From an uncultured Bartonella sp. (lineage in GTDB: Bacteria > Pseudomonadota > Alphaproteobacteria > Rhizobiales > Rhizobiaceae): a DNA stretch of 64,000 bases. Shown here piece after piece: positions 1 to 9,962 of this stretch; the stretch's first letter is position 1; each line of letters opens with the position of its first letter. The stretch covers positions 86,596 through 150,595 of the forward strand of contig CALYQL010000002.1 in assembly GCA_945285915.1 (NCBI GenBank). The letters are read 5' to 3'. Below the pieces are notes generated by a model. It was not told where the DNA came from. It searched no databases and saw only the letters and a list, made by a program, of their open reading frames with translations. The translations under genes were made by a program, and so were the position numbers.

Positions 1-171
<171 letters not shown>

Positions 172-274
172 TCAAATTCTCCATATGGGATAAATGAGCA
201 TGATATTAAAGTTTCTACCACCCCTATTTTTACAAAAATTTATGATCATTGGTTTTGTGGGGAGCGAAACGAAA

Positions 275-298
275 AATGGCGGCATAAATGCCGCCATT
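275..298. terminator. Inverted repeat, likely terminator of the DUF2059 gene
   Basis: aatggcgg cataaatg ccgccatt, flanked by A/T runs. Confidence 0.6.
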
Positions 299-320
299 AT
301 AATTCATATCATTACCAAAC

Positions 321-917
321 TTATTTGGATGGTACTGGTGCCTTTTGCTCTGACTTTTCAGGAGCAGAAGGAGCAGCAGGTGCAGTTTTTGGAGCTGCAG
401 GCTTTGTTGAACCGATTTTCTGTGACATTGCTTTACCAACATTTGTTGACAAGTCCTGAGCAATGCCTTGTCTCCAGACATCATAAGCCGACAAAATATC
501 ACGAGCAGCATTTGGACCTTCGCTCAACAACTTCTTACCAGCTTCAGAATTATAAAATGCGGTGATCTGATCAAGCTCTTCCTGTGTGAAATGCTTAGCG
601 TAAACGCGTGCAGCCTCTTTTTCCAAATCTGCGCGGCGTTTAACCAAGGCCATAGCCTGCTCATCAACAGTTTCTGAAATAACATTTGCCAAGTTAGGAT
701 CTTTACGCATCAATTCGTCTTTTAGATCCCGTGCTGTTGCTGGGAGGAATTCGTCAAACTGATCTGTTGCGTGAATCGCAGCAATTGCCTTTTTTGCAGA
801 CTGCAGTTGCGCATCGCTAATATTATCTTCAGCATGGACAGCACCAACACCCATGCTCAAAATTGCGACTGACCCCAGCGTTGCCGCAAGGCGGCGGATG
901 GAAAATGCCGTATTCAT
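321..917 (-). CDS. DUF2059 domain-containing secreted protein
   Basis: 198-aa ORF with signal peptide; DUF2059-like helical region (YAKHFTQEELDQITAFYNSEAGKKLL) and Pro/Ala-rich tail. Confidence 0.75.
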   Translation of the reverse strand: MNTAFSIRRLAATLGSVAILSMGVGAVHAEDNISDAQLQSAKKAIAAIHATDQFDEFLPATARDLKDELMRKDPNLANVISETVDEQAMALVKRRADLEKEAARVYAKHFTQEELDQITAFYNSEAGKKLLSEGPNAARDILSAYDVWRQGIAQDLSTNVGKAMSQKIGSTKPAAPKTAPAAPSAPEKSEQKAPVPSK

Positions 918-1001
918 TCAGTGATTACTCCATATTTGCGGTCAATTAATTATGACCAGTTTTCCATTTAAGAATATTCAGACGAGTTGCCTATATCTAC
1001 T

Positions 1002-1712
1002 CTAAATATCTGATAGTTCCAAAACTTTTATTTCACCATTCGACATTGCTATTACAGAACGTGATGCCAAATTGAGGAACAAGCCATGTTCAACAACACC
1101 TGGAACCTCGAATAGTTCATGTGAAAGTTTATCTGGATCGGTAATCTTGGCAAATGATGCATCAAGAATAAAATGTCCACCATCTGTTTTATAAGGGTCG
1201 GTGCCATTCATTCGTAATGATATTTCACCCGACAAGCCAAGCTTTTCCGCTTTTTTCTCAATAGCTAATTTTGTTGCTTGTAAGCCAAATGGATTGACTT
1301 CAATGGGAAGTGGAAATTTTCCTAAAACCGGTACAACCTTGCTTTCATCTGCAATGACCAACATGGATGCCGATGCGGCAGCCACTATTTTTTCTCGCAA
1401 CAAAGCGCCGCCACCACCTTTGATTAAAGCCATATGGGGTCCAATTTCATCCGCCCCATCAATATCCAGATCAAGATAAGGCACTTCATCAAGACGGGCA
1501 ACCGGAATGCCAAGTTCAAGGCATAGATCTTCGGAACGCTGGGACGTTGCAACACCTGTTACACGCAACCCTTCTTCCACGCGCTTGGCTAAAAGCCGGA
1601 TAAATTCATTGGCGGTAGAACCGGTACCAATGCCCAGTTTCATACCATCTTCAACAAATTCTAGTGCTTTTGCCGCAGCAGCCTTTTTTAATTCCTGTGC
1701 ATTCATAGCCAA
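1002..1712 (-). CDS. rpiA: Ribose-5-phosphate isomerase A
   Basis: Motifs [26 protein letters not shown] and [14 protein letters not shown]. Confidence 0.95.
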   Translation of the reverse strand: MAMNAQELKKAAAAKALEFVEDGMKLGIGTGSTANEFIRLLAKRVEEGLRVTGVATSQRSEDLCLELGIPVARLDEVPYLDLDIDGADEIGPHMALIKGGGGALLREKIVAAASASMLVIADESKVVPVLGKFPLPIEVNPFGLQATKLAIEKKAEKLGLSGEISLRMNGTDPYKTDGGHFILDASFAKITDPDKLSHELFEVPGVVEHGLFLNLASRSVIAMSNGEIKVLELSDI

Positions 1713-1884
1713 CCGGTTCCTTGACGTTTTGATTCCTCATTAAGGATTAAAGTAGAAATTGCAATCACAGACTACGATGACTGTAATCTTTTCCCTCATT
1801 TTTACAGTTTATACCCTATTTTTATTGTTGATAAAATAAATCAACATTATGCTTGCTTTTCGCGTAAAACTTGTCTATAAGGTT

Positions 1885-1905
1885 CATGTTTAACTTTTAA
1901 ACGTG
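1885..1905. promoter_or_regulatory. Near-perfect palindrome upstream of bfd, candidate iron-regulator operator
   Basis: catgtttaactttt aaacgtg: arms catgtttaa / ttaaacgtg, about 40 bp before the bfd ATG. Confidence 0.35.
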
Positions 1906-1944
1906 GTCTATTGTCTCTTTCAGTATAAACGATCTGTACAAACC

Positions 1945-2259
1945 ATGATTGTCTGTTCTTGTAATGTAATACAACTGTCAGATATTGAAGATGTGATCAA
2001 TTCTCTGTTGGAAGAGGATTGTTGGCAATTGATTGTTCCCGGCAAAGTTTATAAGATGATGGCGAAACAGGGCAAATGCTGCGGTTGTTTCCCGAATGTT
2101 CTTGAAACGATCATTCGTGTCACGGAAAACTATCATCGCCGGCATAATCGGGACGAGGCTGAAATAATCTCTTATCTTGATCGTGTGCGTGCGTTACGAT
2201 CAAAATACAGGAGGATTGGTCAGCATGAAAGGTCACGAAAAGGTCATAGAGCGGCTTAA
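1945..2259 (+). CDS. bfd: Bacterioferritin-associated ferredoxin
   Basis: MIVCSCNVI...[14 protein letters not shown], the [2Fe-2S] Cys pattern of Bfd; start trimmed to internal ATG at 1945. Confidence 0.85.
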   Translation: MIVCSCNVIQLSDIEDVINSLLEEDCWQLIVPGKVYKMMAKQGKCCGCFPNVLETIIRVTENYHRRHNRDEAEIISYLDRVRALRSKYRRIGQHERSRKGHRAA

Positions 2260-2710
2260 TGAGGCTCTTTTTCTTGAGCTAGGAGCAGTTAATCAATATT
2301 GGTTGCATTATCGATTGACGGAAGATTGGGGATTTACAAAATTTGCCCAAAAAGAGCGTGAAGAATCTATCGAAGAGATGGGTCACGTTGATAAATTAGT
2401 AAAACGTATTGTTTTTCTAGAAGGTCATCCAAACCTTCAAACTTTATCTCCGTTGCGTATCGGTCAAAATATCAAGGAAGTTCTTGAATGCGATTTGGCT
2501 GGTGAATATGAAGCACGGGAATCCTATCGTATTTCACGCGAGCTTTGCGCTGAACTATCCGATCATATTACCAAAAAACTTTTTGATGAATTACTTGAAG
2601 ATGAAGAAGGTCATATCGATTTTCTTGAGACCCAATTAGCTCTTCTTGAAAAAATTGGCGAAGAAAAATACGGTCAGCTCAACGCTGCTTCTGCTGAAAA
2701 AGCTGAATAA
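2225..2710 (+). CDS. bfr: Bacterioferritin
   Basis: [31 protein letters not shown]...[12 protein letters not shown] ferritin fold; AGGAGG at about 2211; start at 2225 overlaps the bfd 3' end. Confidence 0.92.
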   Translation: MKGHEKVIERLNEALFLELGAVNQYWLHYRLTEDWGFTKFAQKEREESIEEMGHVDKLVKRIVFLEGHPNLQTLSPLRIGQNIKEVLECDLAGEYEARESYRISRELCAELSDHITKKLFDELLEDEEGHIDFLETQLALLEKIGEEKYGQLNAASAEKAE

Positions 2711-2729
2711 TACTTTAGCAATTTTTATG

Positions 2730-2754
2730 GAGCCGATATTTTTTTAGTCGGCTC
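2730..2754. terminator. Terminator hairpin between convergent bfr and comEC
   Basis: gagccga tattttttttag tcggctc. Confidence 0.6.
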
Positions 2755-2794
2755 TGTTATCTCAACACCTGTTACTCTTTTATCCCAACAACTG

Positions 2795-5080
2795 TTACTC
2801 TCGCGCAGATCTTAAAAATTTTCGATGCCTATTCCATGGACGTACCGGACCATTTGGAATTGACCAGACAGTGTCGTTGTTATCGGTAATCATCACGCTT
2901 CCATACAACGCCAATTGACGTGCCGTAATCTTTTGTTGGCTGGTTGTCATATTGCAATCCGTTGCAAAATAGATCTTGGACGGCACGACTGTTAAATCCG
3001 CAAATGGGCAGGCATAAAAACTATCTTCCATTTTCTTTTTGTACATTAATATTGAAACTTGCTTACCTTGTTTGATTTTCGATGTGCAAACTAAATCTGA
3101 ACAGACAAATTGCTGACCCTGCTCTATTGCCTCACTGGCAGGTGTAATAACATCCTTTAAACCGTAAGAGCGTTTCCAGACGTTGATGGTGTAATTGGAC
3201 ATTTTGCTATTGCTGAGATAAAGATTACCGCGATCAATGATCCCCATAGTTTTTGCGTCTTCTGCGATGATTATCAATGGTTGGGGTTTTAGAAAACACA
3301 AGGTAATACCAGCGCCAAAAGCGATGATGGATAATAAACGCAACCTTGTTTGGAAAAATAATAGAACCACCAACCCAATCGATAAAAAGCACAGAGCACG
3401 TGGCGGAATGTAGCCTGGATTAATATCAGGCGATATAGACGCGATGCCATAGGCGATTTTTTCAACCAAATCCACACCATATCCCATGACCTGCAAGGGT
3501 AACCACTCCAATCCGAAAGGCATGGCAATTGCTGCGAGCAGCGCAAATGGCATAACCAAAAAAGACATTATGGGAAATGCAATTGCATTACTTAACACGC
3601 CAAGTGGCGCTGCATTTGAAAAGTGATATGAGGCATAGATACCGCTCGCAGTCCCTGCAACCAATGACGCAATAGCGGTAGATACAATCGGCAGCAACAA
3701 AAACCGAATAACGCTTACCCCAACAAATTGCGGTGCCGTTGCAACACGCCTATTGCGCCTGCTCCACCAACCAAAAACAGCAACCAAGGCGGCTGTGGCA
3801 GAAAATGACATTTGAAAACTTGGTCCTAATATTTCATGTGGCACAATTGCCAGTGTAATAAGACCTGAAATGGCGAGATTACGCATGGTTATAGCCGACC
3901 GGTTAAACAAAACCGCAAGCAACATAACCGCCACCATAACAAAACTTCTTTGTGCCGCCACATCGGCTCCCGACAACATCAGATAAAATGCAGCAACAAA
4001 CAAAGCGATAATCGCTGCAATTTTCTTTGATGAATAATGGGAAGAAAATAACGGGAAAAACGCCAATATAGTTCTGATAATGAGCAAGACCATGCCACTT
4101 ACCATGGCCATATGCAGCCCCGAGATTGATAGGATATGAGCCAAGCCTGCCACGCGCAAAGCATCATTGGTCGCTTGCGAAATACCGCCCCGCTGTCCCG
4201 TAATAAGGGCTGCCGCAACACTTCCCGTTTCACCACCAATGGCATCGGTAATGCGCTTTGTCATTGTCATGCGCAAATGTGCAATATTTAAACCGAGCCT
4301 TTCGACTATTGTCTTTGGTTCTCCCACATTGATGCGATCAAGATTGCCTAATACAAAACCTTGTGCGCCAATTGATTGAAAATAACTGAAAAACCCGAAG
4401 TCATATCCGTCTGGCCTTACCGGTCCCGACTCGGCACGCAACCGCACATAACCATGAATTCCATCGCCAAGGCGCATATCTTCAGGCAAATGTCGTACCG
4501 ATAATGTTACCCGTTTAGGTCCATAATATAGTTTTGGCTTTTCTGTATCCAACACATCAACAAGCAATTTGGATTGACCGCTCGGCACCCATTCCAAGGA
4601 TAAAATACGCCCTGTTAAATGCGTTGAAACATCCGCCCCAAGCATTGGTGTGTCCAAGCGCCAAGTTTCAAACTTAGCCGAAATAATACCAAGCGTCACA
4701 CAAAGACAAACACAACCAATATACCAGAAAAACCGATAATGACGTGAGAGATAGAGAAGACCAACAATCAGTGCAAAATAGGCTAATAATCTTAAGCCAT
4801 CGGGTTCAAACGGCAAATTAAAATAGGATATTGCGCCGCAAGCCATAAAAACTGGAATGAGCAGAAAGAGAAGGCCGCGATCGGTCTCCCTAATAACAGC
4901 GTTTTGCAAGCCAAACATTGTGGTCTTGAAATGGTTTATAATCCTGATTTTACGTGATTTAAGAGGCAGCTTAAATGGTGTATTATCAGGTAGACTCACA
5001 ACATGCCGTTTCTGGGGACGGTAAAGCTGTGCATCATGTTTGGCGATGATTGGCCGGCGTGTCATTGGTTTGCTTCCCAA
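2795..5080 (-). CDS. comEC: ComEC/Rec2 family competence protein
   Basis: 761 aa, multi-TM, with AHILSISGLHMAMVSG and VAAQRSFVMV motifs of the ComEC channel domain. Confidence 0.88.
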   Translation of the reverse strand: MGSKPMTRRPIIAKHDAQLYRPQKRHVVSLPDNTPFKLPLKSRKIRIINHFKTTMFGLQNAVIRETDRGLLFLLIPVFMACGAISYFNLPFEPDGLRLLAYFALIVGLLYLSRHYRFFWYIGCVCLCVTLGIISAKFETWRLDTPMLGADVSTHLTGRILSLEWVPSGQSKLLVDVLDTEKPKLYYGPKRVTLSVRHLPEDMRLGDGIHGYVRLRAESGPVRPDGYDFGFFSYFQSIGAQGFVLGNLDRINVGEPKTIVERLGLNIAHLRMTMTKRITDAIGGETGSVAAALITGQRGGISQATNDALRVAGLAHILSISGLHMAMVSGMVLLIIRTILAFFPLFSSHYSSKKIAAIIALFVAAFYLMLSGADVAAQRSFVMVAVMLLAVLFNRSAITMRNLAISGLITLAIVPHEILGPSFQMSFSATAALVAVFGWWSRRNRRVATAPQFVGVSVIRFLLLPIVSTAIASLVAGTASGIYASYHFSNAAPLGVLSNAIAFPIMSFLVMPFALLAAIAMPFGLEWLPLQVMGYGVDLVEKIAYGIASISPDINPGYIPPRALCFLSIGLVVLLFFQTRLRLLSIIAFGAGITLCFLKPQPLIIIAEDAKTMGIIDRGNLYLSNSKMSNYTINVWKRSYGLKDVITPASEAIEQGQQFVCSDLVCTSKIKQGKQVSILMYKKKMEDSFYACPFADLTVVPSKIYFATDCNMTTSQQKITARQLALYGSVMITDNNDTVWSIPNGPVRPWNRHRKFLRSARE

Positions 5081-5204
5081 TGCATTTTTATGCTTTATAC
5101 CCCCAACCCACTCTTATAGAGTATGACTATTGCATGCTTGCAAGTCTATGCTACATGGTAGAATACCATAATGACAATATTATATTTCGATTAATTCTGG
5201 AGAC

Positions 5205-6632
5205 ATGATGTCCAAGCCCGTAGTTACCCGTTTTGCCCCCTCTCCCACAGGCTTTCTTCATATTGGGGGTGCGCGTACCGCACTTTTCAACTGGCTTTAT
5301 GCAAAACATACTGGCGGTAAAATGCTGCTCCGTATTGAAGATACGGATAGAGAAAGATCAACGGAAGCAGCCGTTAATGCCATTATTGACGGTCTTGATT
5401 GGTTAGGTCTCAAATGGGATGGTGAACCTATTTCACAGTTTTCCCGCGTTGATCGGCATCGCGAGGTGGCTGAACAGTTAGTAAAGCTTGGTAAGGCCTA
5501 TTACTGCTATGCTACCCCTGAAGAACTCACCGAAATGCGTGAAAAAGCCAAGGCTGAAGGTAAGCCACCGCGTTATAATGGTATCTGGCGCGACCGTGAC
5601 CCTTCTGAAGCACCGGCAGGGGTTAAACCAGTTATCCGCATTAAAGCACCACAGAGTGGTGAAACTGTTGTGCATGATCGTGTTCAAGGTGAAGTACGGT
5701 TTCCGAATAAAGATCTCGACGATTTCATTATTTTGCGTTCAGATGGCACACCAACTTATATGTTGGCCGTTGTTGTTGATGACCATGACATGGGCGTTAC
5801 ACATGTTATTCGTGGCGATGACCACCTTACCAATGCCGCACGACAAACAATTCTATTCAATGCGATGGAATGGGATGTTCCAGTGATGGCTCATATCCCA
5901 CTGATCCACGGTGCAGATGGGGCAAAATTATCAAAGCGCCATGGTGCTTTGGGGGTAGATGCCTATCGCGCTATGGGATATCTGCCAATAGCTTTGCGCA
6001 ATTATCTTGTGCGCCTTGGTTGGAGCCATGGTGATGATGAAATTATGTCTACGGAAGATATGATTTCATGGTTCAATATTGATGACATCAATAAGGGTGC
6101 TGCGCGTTTCGATTTCAAAAAATTGGAAGCGATTAATGGTCAATATATGCGCATGAGCGATGACCGCGCACTGTTTGATGCTGCATTGTCCATTTTGCCA
6201 GAAATTCCAGGCGGATTAGAATTACAAGCAAAACTTAATGACAAAAACCGCGCGCAATTCTTATCTGCAATGCCAGAATTAAAAGAACGCGCAAAAACAT
6301 TGGTTGAACTCGTTGATAATGCTTCATTTATTTTTGCCGAGCGGCCGCTACCGCTAGACGAGAAGGCTACATCGCTTCTTGATGAAGAAGCAAAAGAAAT
6401 CTTGAAAGCCGTATATCCAGTTCTGGAAGCCTGCACAGCTTGGGAAAAAGATGCTCTTGACCAAGCAATTAGAAAACATGCTGAAGATGTGGGTATGAAA
6501 TTGGGTAAAATTGCCCAGCCTTTACGTGCAGCCCTTACCGGAAAAGCTGTTTCACCGGGCGTTTTCGACGTACTCGTTGTTCTTGGCAAAGATGAGTCTC
6601 TTGCCAGAATACGTGACCAAATAAGTGGATAA
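5205..6632 (+). CDS. gltX: Glutamate--tRNA ligase
   Basis: [23 protein letters not shown] (HIGH) and KLSKRHGA (KMSKS-like). Confidence 0.95.
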   Translation: MMSKPVVTRFAPSPTGFLHIGGARTALFNWLYAKHTGGKMLLRIEDTDRERSTEAAVNAIIDGLDWLGLKWDGEPISQFSRVDRHREVAEQLVKLGKAYYCYATPEELTEMREKAKAEGKPPRYNGIWRDRDPSEAPAGVKPVIRIKAPQSGETVVHDRVQGEVRFPNKDLDDFIILRSDGTPTYMLAVVVDDHDMGVTHVIRGDDHLTNAARQTILFNAMEWDVPVMAHIPLIHGADGAKLSKRHGALGVDAYRAMGYLPIALRNYLVRLGWSHGDDEIMSTEDMISWFNIDDINKGAARFDFKKLEAINGQYMRMSDDRALFDAALSILPEIPGGLELQAKLNDKNRAQFLSAMPELKERAKTLVELVDNASFIFAERPLPLDEKATSLLDEEAKEILKAVYPVLEACTAWEKDALDQAIRKHAEDVGMKLGKIAQPLRAALTGKAVSPGVFDVLVVLGKDESLARIRDQISG

Positions 6633-6957
6633 GTGCTTTATCACCGATTTTATTTGGCTTTTTTAAGGCTAATAATGCCACAGATTGCACAAGCGATCTG
6701 TGGTATATTTGTATGATATTAGTGAATACTTTTCATATTCAAATATTTTCAAATTGAAATTAATAAAAAAAGGACTACTCGTTACATCACACAAGAGTGA
6801 AACGGCAATCAATGAGGAATTGGTTTTTCAGATTGCATAAGCTAACTTTTGAGTTAGGTTAATAATCATAGTAGATCTAACGTACATGTAAAATTAGACC
6901 TACGAAAAAGTGGAGCCTCTTTGGGAAAAGAGGTGGAGGATTCGAAAGGGAAGATTC

Positions 6958-8250
6958 ATGTCTGATAATAAAGCTCAAATTACAGTTGACGGAAAAAGTA
7001 TTGTGCTACCAGTACGTAAAGGCACAATAGGTCCCGATGTTATAGAAATTGCCCCGCTTTACAAAGAAACCGGCGCATTTACCTACGACCCCGGCTTTAC
7101 GTCAACCGCGTCATGTGAGTCAAAAATCACCTATATCGACGGAAACGCAGGTGTTCTCTTATATCGCGGATATTCAATTGATCAACTTGCCGAAAAAGGT
7201 GACTTTCTCGAGACATGTTATCTGCTCCTTTATGGTGAATTACCAAGCAAAAAGCAAAAGGCAGATTTTGATCGCACAATCATGCAGCACACCATGGTGC
7301 ATGAGCAATTTTCACGGTTTTTCCATGGGTTCAGACGCGATGCACACCCAATGGCCGTAATGGTTGCCTGTCTTGCTGCTATGTCAGCTTTTTATCACGA
7401 CTCATTGGATATTGCAGATGAGCATCAACGTATGGTTGCATCCATCCGCCTTATTTCAAAAGTTCCAACATTGGCTGCAATGGCCTATAAATATTCGATA
7501 GGCCAACCATTTGTCTATCCGCGCAATGACCTAAATTACGCAGCAAATTTCCTTCATATGTGTTTTGCTGTGCCTTGTGAGGAATATCATGTAAATCCTG
7601 TTCTTGCGCGCGCAATGGATCGTATTTTTACATTACATGCCGATCATGAACAGAACGCTTCAACCTCAACCGTTCGTCTTGCTGGTTCTTCAGGTGCTAA
7701 CCCATTTGCATGTATTGCTGCCGGTGTTGCCTGTTTGTGGGGGCCTGCACATGGTGGTGCAAATGAAGCTTGCCTAAAAATGCTACAACAAATTGGTTCC
7801 GTTGATAGAATTCCTGAATTTGTTGCTCGCGCAAAAGACAAAAATGATCCATTCCGTTTGATGGGCTTTGGTCATCGTGTTTATAAAAATTACGACCCAC
7901 GTGCCAAGATCATGCAAAAAACCTGCCATGAAGTTCTTAATGAGCTTGGTATCAAGGACGATCCGCTACTTGATATTGCAATGGAACTTGAAAAAATTGC
8001 TCTTAATGACGAGTATTTTGTCGAGAAAAAACTTTATCCAAATGTAGATTTCTATTCTGGCATTACCTTGAAAGCTCTTGGCTTCCCAACCGAAATGTTT
8101 ACAGTTCTGTTCGCATTGGCACGTTGCGTTGGCTGGGTTGCTCAATGGAAAGAAATGATTGAAGACCCTGCACAAAAAATTGGTCGTCCACGTCAGCTTT
8201 ATACTGGTGCTGCCCCTCGCGATTATGTTCCGCTTGCTGATCGGAAGTAA
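6958..8250 (+). CDS. gltA: Citrate synthase
   Basis: [14 protein letters not shown]...[11 protein letters not shown]...[17 protein letters not shown]...; start trimmed from 6910 to 6958 behind a purine-rich RBS. Confidence 0.95.
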   Translation: MSDNKAQITVDGKSIVLPVRKGTIGPDVIEIAPLYKETGAFTYDPGFTSTASCESKITYIDGNAGVLLYRGYSIDQLAEKGDFLETCYLLLYGELPSKKQKADFDRTIMQHTMVHEQFSRFFHGFRRDAHPMAVMVACLAAMSAFYHDSLDIADEHQRMVASIRLISKVPTLAAMAYKYSIGQPFVYPRNDLNYAANFLHMCFAVPCEEYHVNPVLARAMDRIFTLHADHEQNASTSTVRLAGSSGANPFACIAAGVACLWGPAHGGANEACLKMLQQIGSVDRIPEFVARAKDKNDPFRLMGFGHRVYKNYDPRAKIMQKTCHEVLNELGIKDDPLLDIAMELEKIALNDEYFVEKKLYPNVDFYSGITLKALGFPTEMFTVLFALARCVGWVAQWKEMIEDPAQKIGRPRQLYTGAAPRDYVPLADRK

Positions 8251-8391
8251 TCGGGTTTGACGATATAAAGTGAGCTTAAGACATAGTTTGTTGGCTCTAC
8301 AATACAGTCGGATTTGCCATGGACTTTGTTAAATATGGATTTTGCTTAAGTCTTTATTGGACAATGCGTCATAACGGCAAAAAGAAATGAA

Positions 8392-8424
8392 AAAACCACC
8401 GCATTAACTGCGGTGGTTTTTTTT
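8392..8424. terminator. gltA terminator (native copy)
   Basis: aaaaccaccgcattaactgcggtggtttttttt: stem aaccaccgca/tgcggtggtt plus T run. Confidence 0.85.
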
Positions 8425-8446
8425 GAAAGCTCACGACTTCCCAGCA

Positions 8447-8606
8447 ATATGTTTGCTTCTCACCCAAAATGTTTGCTTCCCAATAGAGATGTTTGTGTTC
8501 CAACCGAAGTAGATGGCTCCTAACAGAAATGTTTGTTTTTCAATTGAAGTGGATGTCTTCTAACAGACATGTTTGTTTTGCAATCAATGTGGTTGTTTCC
8601 TAACCG
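8447..8606 (+). repeat. Degenerate tandem array, eight units of exactly 20 bp
   Basis: Units atatgtttgcttctcaccca, aaatgtttgcttcccaatag, agatgtttgtgttccaaccg, aagtagatggctcctaacag, aaatgtttgtttttcaattg, aagtggatgtcttctaacag, acatgtttgttttgcaatca, atgtggttgtttcctaaccg. The consensus is a circular permutation of gltA 8081-8100 (gcttcccaaccgaaatgttt). Confidence 0.85.
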
Positions 8607-8695
8607 AAATGTTTACAGCTCCATTCGCATTGGCGCGTTGCGTTGACTGGGTTGCTCGATGGAAAGACATGCTTGAAGATCCTGCACAGAAGATT
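8606..8695 (+). pseudogene. Truncated gltA 3' fragment (tail copy A)
   Basis: gaaatgtttacagctccattcgcattggcgcgttgcgttgactgggttgctcgatgg... matches gltA 3' region from 8092; encodes [30 protein letters not shown]. Confidence 0.9.
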
Positions 8696-8704
8696 TTCTA
8701 ACCT

Positions 8705-9031
8705 ATATGTTTACAGTTCTACTCGCATTGGCACGTTATGTTGGCTGGGTTGCTCAATGGAAAGAAATGATTGAAGACCCTGCACAAAAAATTGGTCGTC
8801 CACGTCAGCTTCATACTGGTGGCTTTCCCTCGCGATTATGTTCCGCTTGATGATCGGAAATAATCGAGTTTGAGGAGATAGTTCGAGCTTACAACATAGT
8901 TAGGCGCTACAATACAGTCTGATTTGTCATGGACTTTGTAAAATATGGATGCGGCTTAAGTCTGTATTGAACAACCAACCATAGCGGCAAAATGAAATGA
9001 TAAAACCACCGCATCAACTGCGGTGGTTTTA
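8705..9031 (+). pseudogene. gltA 3' fragment plus downstream sequence and terminator (tail copy B)
   Basis: Near-identical to gltA from about 8094 through stop (8248-8250) and on to the 8392-8424 terminator; contains a +1 frameshift (actggtggctttccctcgc vs actggtgctgcccctcgc). Confidence 0.92.
9002..9031. terminator. Duplicated gltA-type terminator
   Basis: aaaaccaccgcatcaactgcggtggtttta; same stem as 8392-8424. Confidence 0.8.
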
Positions 9032-9116
9032 TTAGATAAGCATTTTATATAAACTAATGAATTAAATAATAAAATTATTCTTATCAAATCTAATGTAGAT
9101 CTCATGAAAAAGATCA

Positions 9117-9884
9117 TTATTGAGCGGTATAACCGCCATCAATCACCAGTTCTGTGCCGGTTACAAAACCTGCTTCATCAGATGCTAGATATAAAATACC
9201 GTAAGCAATATCCTCTGGAACACCCAATTTACCGATAGGATGCAAGGCGGTTAGCTGTGCCCTTCTCTCTTCAACATTGCCATCTTGTTTTGCACTTTCT
9301 TCAACCATTGGTGTCCAAATATACCCCGGGTGAACCGAGTTTACACGAATACCATAGCCTGATTTTGCGCAATGTAATGCTGCTGATTTGGTGAATAACC
9401 TGACACCACCCTTACTTGCATTATAGGCAGCGAGCGTCGGATCGCCCACCAAGCCTTCAATTGATGATAGATTGACGATCGATCCACTCTTATGTTCTTT
9501 CATCACGCGGATAGCTTCACGTGTTCCAAGAAAAACCGCGTCAAGATTAATCGACTGTAGAAAGCGCCATTTTTCAAGCGTTTCATCTTCAGCAGAACCT
9601 GAATGTCCAACACCAGCATTATTCACCAGAATATCCAATCTACCGAATAGTTTTACCGTATCATCAACGACTTCTTTCCAACGTTTTTCATCAGAAACAT
9701 CCTGTCGCATGAATTTGGCGGTGCCACCAGCTGCTTTTATTTCTTCCTCGACTCTTTGTCCTGCCTTTTCATCAAGATCAGTAAGAACAACCTTGGCGCC
9801 TTCTTTTGCGAGAAGTTTTGAAGTTGCTTCTCCCAAACCTTTGGCTCCACCCGTAACAATTGCAACTTTATCTTTTACACGCAT
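9117..9884 (-). CDS. SDR family NAD(P)-dependent oxidoreductase
   Basis: TGGAKGLG, NNAG, YNASKGG motifs and C-terminal IDGGYTAQ. Confidence 0.9.
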   Translation of the reverse strand: MRVKDKVAIVTGGAKGLGEATSKLLAKEGAKVVLTDLDEKAGQRVEEEIKAAGGTAKFMRQDVSDEKRWKEVVDDTVKLFGRLDILVNNAGVGHSGSAEDETLEKWRFLQSINLDAVFLGTREAIRVMKEHKSGSIVNLSSIEGLVGDPTLAAYNASKGGVRLFTKSAALHCAKSGYGIRVNSVHPGYIWTPMVEESAKQDGNVEERRAQLTALHPIGKLGVPEDIAYGILYLASDEAGFVTGTELVIDGGYTAQ

Positions 9885-9962
9885 AGTAATTTCTCCTCAA
9901 AACAAACATTTATTTCAGTTTGCTTTAAGCAGCATACAACTAATACTTGAAGAATAACAGCA

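Noticed and set aside
6140-6589. 149-aa ORF antisense to gltX, and many other antisense ORFs in the track (e.g. 48862-49362, 57810-58190, 62290-62793)
   Set aside because: They lie fully inside strongly supported core genes, lack recognisable domains, and are expected shadow ORFs.
6914-6931. Hairpin cctctttgggaaaagagg in the gltA 5' region as a riboswitch
   Set aside because: Only a 6-bp-class stem; no known riboswitch architecture recognised. Could be a simple 5' UTR hairpin.
8447-8606. CRISPR-like repeat array
   Set aside because: Units are contiguous 20-mers without spacers, are degenerate, and match gltA; no cas genes in the window.
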